A stretch of 64,000 nt of DNA, taken from assembly GCF_004361815.1 (NCBI RefSeq), contig NZ_SNWA01000002.1:744001-808000 (forward strand), in the 5' to 3' direction. The DNA is from Paraburkholderia sp. BL10I2N1 (lineage in GTDB: Bacteria; Pseudomonadota; Gammaproteobacteria; Burkholderiales; Burkholderiaceae). Positions 56,895 to 64,000 of this stretch are shown one piece after another (positions within the stretch are counted from its first letter, which is position 1; each line of letters opens with the position of its first letter). The notes under the pieces are model-generated. The model was not told where the DNA came from. It ran no database searches and was given only the letters and a program-made list of their open reading frames with translations. Position numbers and translations under genes: made by a program.

Positions 56895-58114
56895 GACGCC
56901 CCCTTGCCGGCCTTCCCGGGCTGCGCAAGTTGTACGTGATCGCCATCCGCGATCGAATCGCTCGGGTTGATGATGACCTTGTCGCCAGGCTCGATGCCGT
57001 TTTCGATTTCAAGCGATTGCCCAAGGTCCTGAGCGATCACGATCTTGCGCAGATGCACTGTGCCCTGTGCATCGACAACCGCGAGCCGCGGCCCCTCCGC
57101 GCGAAACAGCAACGTATTGCCAGGCACCATCATCTGTGCGTGAGCGACGGCCGGCACCGCGACCTGCACATACGCGCCGGGCCGCAGCTTGCCGTCGGGG
57201 TTCGGCAGCGTCACTTCGATCTGCAGCGAACGGGTCGGTACGTCGATCGCACCGGAGATATGCGTGATCGTGCCGTGGAATTGCTGACCGGGCAATTCGG
57301 CCTGGGTCACGACGACTTCCATGCCATCCGTCACGTTTTGCGCATACGCCTGCGGCAATTGCACATACACCCGCAACGGGTCCGACTGCGCAAGCGCAAA
57401 AAGCGCGCGGCTCGTCCCGCTGCCCGCATCGATCAGATCGCCGACATCGACGTTGCGCTGCGTCACCACGCCCGCAAACGGCGCGAGGATACGCTTGAAC
57501 GATTCGAGTTGCCGCAGGCGCTGCACGTTCGCATCGGCCGCTGCGAGATTCGCGAGATCCTGCGAGTACGTGCTCTGCCGTTCATCGAGTTCCTGCTGCG
57601 AAACCGCATCGCGCTGACGCAACTGCTGCCAGCGTTCCAGCGAACTCTTTGCGAGGCCCAGGCTCGAGTTGATCTGCTCGCGTTGCGCGACGGCCTGGGC
57701 GAGTTCCTGATCGATTTCAGGTGTGTCCAGATCGGCAAGCAACTGGCCCTGCTTCACGCGTGCGCCAATATCGACATACCAGTGCAGCAGATAACCCGTC
57801 GCGCGCGCATAGATCGGCGACTCGACATTGCCGCGCAACGTGCCGGGCAGCAGCGTGTTGCCGCCCCCCTCGGTCTGCGTGGGCGACACCACTTCGACAT
57901 ACTGCTTCGCGTTCTGCAAGGTCGTCTCCGCTACCGAGCGGCTTTGCATGACGTCCGCGATCACGGTGCGCAACGCGCCCAGCGCGAGCAGCGCCAGCAC
58001 GATCCAGATGGCGATCTTCGCGCGCTTCCATTCGCGATGGCGTGGCGGCAATGCATGGCCAACCTCGGTATCTCTCGCGGGTATCGCCAGCGATGCATGA
58101 GTTTTTTCGGTCAT
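56891..58114 (-). CDS. RND efflux periplasmic adaptor (membrane fusion protein)
   Basis: A 407-residue adaptor with one N-terminal membrane helix (~30-50), a lipoyl-type segment (VESPIYARATGYLLHWYVDI, GARVKQGQLLADLDTPEIDQ), a helical hairpin (~115-185), beta-barrel and membrane-proximal domains (TITHISGAIDVPTRSLQIEV). The ATG at 58114 is preferred over a TTG three codons earlier. Lies 20 bp after the pump gene. It joins the inner pump to the outer channel. Confidence 0.92.
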   Translation of the reverse strand: MTEKTHASLAIPARDTEVGHALPPRHREWKRAKIAIWIVLALLALGALRTVIADVMQSRSVAETTLQNAKQYVEVVSPTQTEGGGNTLLPGTLRGNVESPIYARATGYLLHWYVDIGARVKQGQLLADLDTPEIDQELAQAVAQREQINSSLGLAKSSLERWQQLRQRDAVSQQELDERQSTYSQDLANLAAADANVQRLRQLESFKRILAPFAGVVTQRNVDVGDLIDAGSGTSRALFALAQSDPLRVYVQLPQAYAQNVTDGMEVVVTQAELPGQQFHGTITHISGAIDVPTRSLQIEVTLPNPDGKLRPGAYVQVAVPAVAHAQMMVPGNTLLFRAEGPRLAVVDAQGTVHLRKIVIAQDLGQSLEIENGIEPGDKVIINPSDSIADGDHVQLAQPGKAGKGAS

Positions 58115-58134
58115 CTCAGTCAACCATCAATAGC

Positions 58135-61100
58135 TTATGCGGGTTTGCCGTCGCCGGCGGAACTGCCGCCCGACGGGCCATGGGGATCATCGTGCCGGTT
58201 CGTTCCGCCTGTCCCGCCATGACCCTCGTCACCGCCGCGGCGACGAGCCAGCCGGTTGTGGATACCAGCGAATACGAGCGGTACGAAGAACAGCGTCGAA
58301 ACCGTCGCGAACAGCAGGCCGCCGATCACCGCGCGGCCAAGCGGCGCGTTCTGCTCGGCGCCTTCACCGAGACCCAGCGCCATCGGAATCATGCCGATGA
58401 TCATGGCGAAGGCGGTCATCAGCACCGGGCGGATGCGGCTCGCGCCTGCTTCGAGCGCCGCGGTCAACGGCGGCGTGCCGGCCGCGAGACGCTGACGCGC
58501 GAACGCCACCATCAGAATGCTGTTCGCGGTTGCGACGCCCATCGTCATGATCGCGCCGGTGAGCGCCGGCACGCTCAGGTGCGTGCCGGTGAGGAACAGC
58601 ATCCAGACGATGCCCGCCAACGCCGCGGGCAGCGCGCTGACGATGATGAGCGGATCGACCCACGACTGGAAGTTCACGACGATGAGCAGATACACCAGCA
58701 CGATCGCCATCGCCACGCCGACGCCGAGCCCGAAGAACGAAGACCGCATCGTCTGCACCTGGCCGCGCACGACGATCTGGCTGCCACGCGGCAGCGACAG
58801 GCGGGTCTGCTCCACCAGCTTGTTGACCTGTGCCGCGACACTGCCCAGATCGGTCCGCTCGACGCCCACATACAGATCGATCACCGGCCGGATGTTGTAG
58901 TGCGTGACGACCGCGAACTGGCTTTGTGGTGCGACCCGCACCAGATTGCCCAGCAGTTGCGTCGGCCCGTTGATCGAACCTGACACCGGTGTGCGCAACA
59001 GTTCGTCGATCGACGACACCTGGTATTGCGGCGTCTGCACGGCGACGCTGTACTCGACGCCATTGCGGTTGTTGAACCAGAAACCAGGCGACGTCTGCGA
59101 GCTGCCCGACAGTGAAATCAGCACGTTCTGCGCCACATTGCTCGCGCTCAGGTTCAGCTGCTGGAGGCGGGTGCGGTCCATATCCAGACTGATGACGGGC
59201 TCATCGAGCTTCTGCTGGATGTGCGTGTCGACCGCGCCCGGAATCATCCGCACCTCTTTCATGAGCTTGCGCGCCAAGTCGAAATTGCCCTGCTGGTCCT
59301 GCCCGGTGATCTGCACATCCACGGCGGCAGGCAAGCCGAAATTCAGGATCTGGGTCACGATGTCCGCAGGCTGGAAGAAAAATTCCACGCCTGGGAAGCG
59401 CTGCGGCAACAGTGCGCGCAGCTTGTCGATATAGCGTTGAGAAGGCTTGTGGTCTTCGTTCAGTGCAATCTGGATTTCGCCGTCAAGGGTGCCGATCGTG
59501 CCCGCGTTGCTATAGGACAGGTTGATCCCGCTATACGGCAAGCCGAGGTTGTCGAGTATCGTGCCCAGTTCCTTCGCGGGCACGACCGTGCGGATCACTT
59601 TCTCCACCTCATCGGCGAGACGCGCCGTTTCCTCGATCCGTGTACCGGTCGGCGCACGCATATGCAGGCGGATATCGCCGGCATCGACGCTCGGAAAGAA
59701 GTCTTCGCCGAGCACGAACGTGAGTCCCATCGACAACACGCAAAAGCCGAGAAAGACACCCGCAAAGAGCCGCCGGCGCACCAGAAGACTGCTCAGAATC
59801 ACGATGTACGTGGCCCGCATCCGCTCGAAGCCGGCATCGAAGCGGTGATAGAGCCGCATGAACGGATTGGGCTTCGCGTTCGCCTGCGGCTTGTGCGCAT
59901 GGCCCATCAGCAGCATCGCGAGCGTCGGTACCAGCGTGCGCGACAACACGTATGACGCGAGCATCGCGAACACCACCGCCTCGGCGAGCGGCACGAACAG
60001 ATAGCGCGCCACGCCGGTCAGAAAGAACATCGGGACGAACACGATACAGATGCACAGCGTGGACACGAGGGCCGGCACCGCGATCTCGCCGGCGCCTTCG
60101 AGAATCGCCTGATGCAGGTCCGTGCCCATATGCAGGTGGCGCTCGATGTTTTCGATCGTCACCGTCGCGTCGTCGACCAGAATCCCCACCGCCAGCGCGA
60201 GGCCGCCCAGGGTCATGATGTTGATGGTCTGTCCCAGCGCATGCAGCGCGATCAGCGATGTCAGGATCGACAGCGGAATCGATATCGCGATGATGCAGGT
60301 GCTGCGCCAGTTGCCGAGGAACAGCAGAATCATCGCCGCCGTCAGCGCAGCGGCGATCAACGCTTCGCGCACCACGCCCTGCACCGCCGCCTTCACGAAG
60401 ATCGACTGGTCGAAGAGCGCCGTAATCTTCAGGTCGGGCGGGAGCGCCGCGCTTGCTTCGGGCAACAACGCGTGCAACGTATTGACGACCGACAGCGTGG
60501 ACGCGCTGCCGTTCTTGAGCACTGAAATCAGCACGCCGCGATGGCCGTCCTGATGCACGATATTCGTTTGCGGAGAGAAGCCGTCCCGCACATGCGCGAC
60601 TTCCCGCAGGTAAGTCGTCGCTCCATTCACGGTGCGCACCGGAATGTCGTTCAGCCCCACCACGGTGGGCGGCGAACCGTTCATGTTGATCGCGTATTCC
60701 TTCGGCCCTATCTTCGCCGTGCCAGTGGGCAGAATCAGGTTCTGCGCGTTGAACGCGCTGACTACGTCGGACGGCGTCAGGCCCTTCGCAAGCAGCGCGC
60801 GGGTGTCGAGGTCGACCGAGATCAGGCGCGATTTGCCACCGTACGGATAAGGGACCTGCGCGCCGGGAATCGTCACCAGTTGCGGGCGAAGGAAGTTGAG
60901 CGCGGTATCGTTGAGCGCCTGCTCGGAGAGCTTCGGGCTCGACAGGCCGAGCTGGATCACCGGAATGCTGGAGGCCGAATAGCTGATCACGAGCGGCGGC
61001 GTCGCGCCGGGCGGCATCTGCTTCAGTTGCGCCTGCTCGACCGCGACCGTCTGCGCGATGGCCGTCTGGATGTTCGCGTTCGGCTGCAGAAACAGCTTGA

Positions 61101-61374
61101 TGATCGAGATGCCGGCAAGCGACTGCGATTCGATGTGCTCGATGTCGTTGACGGTCGTGGTCAGGCTACGCTCGTTGACCGACGTGATACGGTTGGCCAT
61201 GTCCTCGGCGGACAGCCCTGTGTAATTCCAGATGATGCTGACGACGGGAATGTTGATTTCCGGCAACACGTCGACTGGCGTCGTCAGCAGGACAAACGGC
61301 GTGGCCAGGAGGATCAGGATGGCCATCACGATGAACGTGTATGGCCGCTTTAGCGCAACGTTGACAATCCACAT
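58135..61374 (-). CDS. RND efflux inner-membrane transporter
   Basis: A 1079-residue, 12-helix proton-driven pump. The start MWIVNVALKRPYTFIVMAIL, then TPVDVLPEINIPVVSIIWNY, is the RND N-terminus; helix 4 shows GGLALAVGILVDDATVTIEN, with the proton-relay Asp pair; the C-terminus has the usual TMGVATANSILMVAFARQRL. The sequence is of the multidrug (HAE) group rather than the metal (HME) group, since the metal-site pattern is not seen, yet the linked two-component system resembles the metal-responsive type. Here the pump gene comes first, adaptor and channel after, the reverse of many acrAB-like operons. The ATG at 61374 was chosen over the upstream frame. Confidence 0.93.
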   Translation of the reverse strand: MWIVNVALKRPYTFIVMAILILLATPFVLLTTPVDVLPEINIPVVSIIWNYTGLSAEDMANRITSVNERSLTTTVNDIEHIESQSLAGISIIKLFLQPNANIQTAIAQTVAVEQAQLKQMPPGATPPLVISYSASSIPVIQLGLSSPKLSEQALNDTALNFLRPQLVTIPGAQVPYPYGGKSRLISVDLDTRALLAKGLTPSDVVSAFNAQNLILPTGTAKIGPKEYAINMNGSPPTVVGLNDIPVRTVNGATTYLREVAHVRDGFSPQTNIVHQDGHRGVLISVLKNGSASTLSVVNTLHALLPEASAALPPDLKITALFDQSIFVKAAVQGVVREALIAAALTAAMILLFLGNWRSTCIIAISIPLSILTSLIALHALGQTINIMTLGGLALAVGILVDDATVTIENIERHLHMGTDLHQAILEGAGEIAVPALVSTLCICIVFVPMFFLTGVARYLFVPLAEAVVFAMLASYVLSRTLVPTLAMLLMGHAHKPQANAKPNPFMRLYHRFDAGFERMRATYIVILSSLLVRRRLFAGVFLGFCVLSMGLTFVLGEDFFPSVDAGDIRLHMRAPTGTRIEETARLADEVEKVIRTVVPAKELGTILDNLGLPYSGINLSYSNAGTIGTLDGEIQIALNEDHKPSQRYIDKLRALLPQRFPGVEFFFQPADIVTQILNFGLPAAVDVQITGQDQQGNFDLARKLMKEVRMIPGAVDTHIQQKLDEPVISLDMDRTRLQQLNLSASNVAQNVLISLSGSSQTSPGFWFNNRNGVEYSVAVQTPQYQVSSIDELLRTPVSGSINGPTQLLGNLVRVAPQSQFAVVTHYNIRPVIDLYVGVERTDLGSVAAQVNKLVEQTRLSLPRGSQIVVRGQVQTMRSSFFGLGVGVAMAIVLVYLLIVVNFQSWVDPLIIVSALPAALAGIVWMLFLTGTHLSVPALTGAIMTMGVATANSILMVAFARQRLAAGTPPLTAALEAGASRIRPVLMTAFAMIIGMIPMALGLGEGAEQNAPLGRAVIGGLLFATVSTLFFVPLVFAGIHNRLARRRGGDEGHGGTGGTNRHDDPHGPSGGSSAGDGKPA

Positions 61375-61902
61375 TGAAACGTGCCCGAAAAGGATGCAGA
61401 CGACGATGCTGGATCGTCGTGACGAAAGTTGCGCGCCGTGCTTCCTGCGAACCCGGCGCAGAGATTGCACGGACGAACCTGCCCTGGGCGCAACGCGCCA
61501 CGAGATAGAAAAACCGCCAGCGTCAATGCTAGCGGGTCAGCACCAACGGGTAGATGACGCGAAAATGGCGAAACTGCCATAAATGACGACGCCCGACGAC
61601 AACCTCGACGACAACGCCGTCCCGCTTCGAGCCGCGCGCCGCCGGACCGGCGCTGTCAACCCACCTGACAAATCGGCCATCTTCCGGTCAGCATGAGGTC
61701 ATGGGCGCAGGCCTAGACTGCAGGCGTCCGTCGCGAAGGTCAGGCTGGTGGTTAGGGCAAATCTGTCTGGGTAACAAGAGGCAGTTCTCCGTGCAAGCAC
61801 CAGAGCCCTGCGCCGTGGCTCGCCAGCCAGGCCAGCGACGAACCAGGGGTCGGCCACCGGTCGCCCCTGCCCGTTTCAAGGCAATGCCCTCCGGAGCCGT
61901 CC
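61375..61902. other. 528-bp divergent control region (RND operon / LysR)
   Basis: No gene recognised. It lies between the minus-strand RND operon and the plus-strand LysR gene at 61903, so it should hold both promoters. A short stretch ACGACGCCCGACGACAACCT shows repeated ACGACG triplets. No clear inverted repeat or -10 found. Confidence 0.4.
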
Positions 61903-62853
61903 ATGGATCATCTCCTTTCGATGCGCGTATTCATCAAGGTCGCGGAGTTGCGCGGATTCGCGCGCGCCGCGAATGCGGTGGGGATTTCGAGCACCGTCGC
62001 AACTCGCTACGTTGCGGACCTCGAAAGCCGCCTCGGCACGCGGCTGCTCAACCGCACAACCCGCAGCGTGTCGGTGACCGAGTCGGGTCAGGCCTATCTC
62101 GAACGGGTTCGCCAGGTGCTCGGTGAACTCGAGGATATCGAGCGGATGGTGGTCGCCCGCAATCACGAACCCGTTGGCAGACTACGTATCGTCGCGCCGG
62201 TTGTGTTCGGGCTGCACAAGCTCGCCCCCGTGCTGCACACCTACGCGCAGCGCTACCCGAAAGTCATCCCCGATGTCACGCTCGTCGATCATCAGGCCGA
62301 TCTCGTCGATGAAGGCTTCGATGTCGGCATCGTAATTGCGCGGCAGATGCGCAGCGCCACCGTCGTCACCCGGCGTCTCACCACGTCTTCCATGTTTGTT
62401 TGCGCAACGTCCGCGTATCTTGCGGAACACGGCACGCCGACGCACCCCGAGCATCTGCTGGAGCACCCGTGCCTGAGCCTCGCGTCAGGGTACTGGGGCG
62501 ACGAAGGCGTGTTCAGAGGACTGGAGGGCGAGGTTCGGGTGCGTCCGACAAACCTGATCATCACGAACAACACCGAGATGCTGCGTCAGTTCGCGTTGCT
62601 CGATATGGGTATCGCGATCCTGCCCGGCTATCTGATTGACGACGATCTGACGAGCGGGCGCCTCGTGCCTCTGCTCGGCCACTATCGTTTGCCGCAGGTC
62701 GAGATCAACGTCGCCTATCCGAGCCGCCGTCATTTGCCGGTCAAGGTACGCACGTTCGTCGATCACATGGTTCAACACTTCGCGACGCCACAGCGCGTCA
62801 CGCCAGCCGGGTCGCATGAAAGGCTCGACGAACTTGCCGGTTCCGCGGCCTGA
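61903..62853 (+). CDS. LysR family transcriptional regulator
   Basis: A 316-residue LysR protein. DNA-binding domain: MDHLLSMRVFIKVAELRGFA, then ANAVGISSTVATRYVADLES, then RLLNRTTRSVSVTESGQAYL; effector domain from ~90 (EPVGRLRIVAPVVFGLHKLA). The NRTTRSVSVTE linker is typical of the DmlR/AaeR-like branch. A GGAG ribosome site precedes the ATG. It is divergent from the RND operon and may regulate it, or may act elsewhere. Confidence 0.88.
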   Translation: MDHLLSMRVFIKVAELRGFARAANAVGISSTVATRYVADLESRLGTRLLNRTTRSVSVTESGQAYLERVRQVLGELEDIERMVVARNHEPVGRLRIVAPVVFGLHKLAPVLHTYAQRYPKVIPDVTLVDHQADLVDEGFDVGIVIARQMRSATVVTRRLTTSSMFVCATSAYLAEHGTPTHPEHLLEHPCLSLASGYWGDEGVFRGLEGEVRVRPTNLIITNNTEMLRQFALLDMGIAILPGYLIDDDLTSGRLVPLLGHYRLPQVEINVAYPSRRHLPVKVRTFVDHMVQHFATPQRVTPAGSHERLDELAGSAA

Positions 62854-62934
62854 TGCCGTAGCTAACGGCGGCCATGCGAGGAACAAGTTATACGGTGGCG
62901 GAGGTTCGAAGGGAGGTCCCTGCCTGTGCAATAC

Positions 62935-63360
62935 TCAACCCGTCGCTGATTCAGGATGCCGAAACCTTGTCCGGGGGATTTCGGCAATCGCGGCAATTTC
63001 GATCATCAGGTCAGGGTGGTACAAGCGTTCGACCTGAACCGTCGTGGTAACCGGATAGGGCGCGACGAAGAACGCCTTTCGGATATCCGCAGCGGCCATG
63101 AACTGCTCGATATCGGTCGCATAGTGCACGGCGGAGATCACGTCTGCCATCTGGCCGCCCATGGCCGCCAAAACGTCACGAATGTTCTCCAAAACCTGAT
63201 GCACCTGCGCACGCATATCGTTGCTGCCAACCACATGACCGTGCCGGTCGAGCGACACCTGGCCTTTCAGGTGAACGATCTGGCCATCACCCTGAATCAT
63301 GGCCATCGAGAACGCCCCGAATGGCGGCCAGAGGCCTGGTGGATTGGTTGCAATCGCCAT
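62935..63360 (-). CDS. RidA family protein
   Basis: A 141-residue member of the RidA/YjgF family (chorismate-mutase-like trimer). Family features include SLDRHGHVVGSNDMRAQVHQ, then VLENIRDVLAAMGGQMADVI, and PVTTTVQVERLYHPDLMIEI near the C-terminus. RidA hydrolyses reactive enamine/imine intermediates; the key Arg in the usual C-P-A-R-x-x-x motif is not present in that form here (TTTVQVERL), so it may belong to a different subfamily. Convergent with the LysR gene. Confidence 0.82.
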   Translation of the reverse strand: MAIATNPPGLWPPFGAFSMAMIQGDGQIVHLKGQVSLDRHGHVVGSNDMRAQVHQVLENIRDVLAAMGGQMADVISAVHYATDIEQFMAAADIRKAFFVAPYPVTTTVQVERLYHPDLMIEIAAIAEIPRTRFRHPESATG

Positions 63361-63630
63361 GTGTGAACCCCGTAGACGGATTTGTTGTGCAGATTATGCA
63401 CCGTCATGATTCACGGATTAGCGAGGCTGGGAGGTTGTGTCGTTCACGATCATTGTCAGCCGCCGGACGCTATGGCCCGCGACAGGCAACGCCCGCCGCT
63501 GATCCTGTAGGGAGGCCTGCTTCGTGTCTGCTCTGGAAGTCAGCAATGAAAGCGGACGCGGTCACCCAAAGACTGGACGTTCGAATTGCTACGCGTTGCG
63601 TAGCCGATTATCGGGAATCTTCCTGGATGC
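63361..63630. other. 270-bp intergenic region
   Basis: No gene recognised. It contains an exact hairpin GCTACGC (63588-63594) / GCGTAGC (63598-63604) with a 3-base loop and no T-run, on the 3' side of the small exported gene. Confidence 0.4.
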
Positions 63631-63879
63631 CTAGTCGCGCGCGATCAGATTGCCTACGCGTCCGTGCCCAGTCACGAGGCAGCTCGACAGGAAATTTTCG
63701 CCCTGCACACTGGATGCAGTCTCTCCGAATCCTTTCCCCAACGCGTCCAGTTTGACCAGTTCCGCGCCCTTCTGGCACGTAATCGTTCCGCTTTCGCCGG
63801 CTTGCGCGTGCACCATCGCCCGATCCGCAATCAGATACGCAAGGAGCGCAAATACGGCAATATTAAATAAGCGTCTCAT
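63631..63879 (-). CDS. small exported protein, hypothetical
   Basis: An 82-residue protein with an N-terminal signal (~1-25, IAVFALLAYLIADRAMVHAQA) and a mature part of ~57 residues holding two Cys residues (TITCQKGAELVKLDALGKGF, and SSCLVTGHGR), likely a disulfide. No family recognised. AGGAGACG precedes the ATG at 63879. Start chosen because of that site; the open frame extends upstream to 63951. Confidence 0.65.
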   Translation of the reverse strand: MRRLFNIAVFALLAYLIADRAMVHAQAGESGTITCQKGAELVKLDALGKGFGETASSVQGENFLSSCLVTGHGRVGNLIARD

Positions 63880-64000
63880 GATTTCGTCTCCTCTTGCGAG
63901 CAAGACTATCGCGAACCGCTTGATGCACGATGCCAGGGCTTTCCCGAGCATTTCGCGTTCACGTACACAGTGCGATCAGGCACGATCTGTTAGCGTTTCG

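Noticed and set aside
63588-63604. GCTACGC-GTT-GCGTAGC hairpin, which shares TACGC-N3-GCGTA with the ATCase palindromes
   Set aside because: Flanking bases differ and it lies downstream of a gene, not in a promoter; a 13-base core match can occur by chance.

Overview
The window is high-GC DNA from a beta-proteobacterium. The gene content points to the Burkholderiaceae, most likely a Paraburkholderia/Caballeronia-type genome: a periplasmic PaoABC aldehyde oxidoreductase, a full xylose cluster with an AraC-type XylR, Tat-exported phospholipase C, many LysR regulators, MCPs with long Ala/Gln-rich C-termini, and an orphan Hcp module. The species call is inference. I see no tRNA, rRNA or CRISPR array.

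Layout. 1-5.4 kb: the 3' end of a secreted-type hypothetical protein, a DapA-family synthase, an aspartate carbamoyltransferase fused to an N-terminal HTH domain, and a quinone-oxidoreductase-like MDR protein divergent from a LysR regulator. 5.9-11.6 kb: paoABC, a MocA-type nucleotidyltransferase, a PIG-L-like deacetylase and a tiny Asp/Pro-rich protein. 11.9-19.4 kb: a Cache-domain MCP with a strong terminator, an orphan FtsI-like transpeptidase, a catalase, a DUF484-GGDEF protein and a DUF1330 protein. 19.5-29 kb: xylAB-xylFGH on the minus strand, divergent xylR, and galM. 29-36.8 kb: a LysE/RhtB exporter, an EmrB-type exporter divergent from its MarR regulator across a perfect palindrome, a sensor diguanylate cyclase with a large in-frame internal deletion, DUF427, LysR and an AstE/AspA-like deacylase.

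36.8-48.6 kb is the most dynamic part. It holds a small membrane protein, a MAPEG protein, a decayed patch (IS630-like remnant, a fragment of a beta-propeller paralogue, an anti-sigma C-terminal remnant), a TIGR03118-type beta-propeller protein and a lone mobile-element accessory protein. A compact four-gene chemosensory operon follows: a membrane CheA-like kinase, a short MCP-like protein, a CheX-like phosphatase and CheY. Next is an MCP gene split in two by an orphan type VI secretion cassette (hcp, a DUF2778 L,D-transpeptidase-like effector, and an overlapping small membrane protein that is the candidate immunity gene).

48.7-64 kb: a lipoprotein and phospholipase C, an LprI-like protein, a cation diffusion facilitator, a two-component system next to a three-gene RND efflux operon, a LysR regulator, a RidA protein and a small exported protein.

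The observations I rate highest are the T6SS effector/immunity cassette inside a chemoreceptor gene, the HTH-ATCase fusion with a matching palindrome in its promoter and inside its own gene, the compact chemosensory operon, and the diguanylate cyclase that has lost half its catalytic domain.
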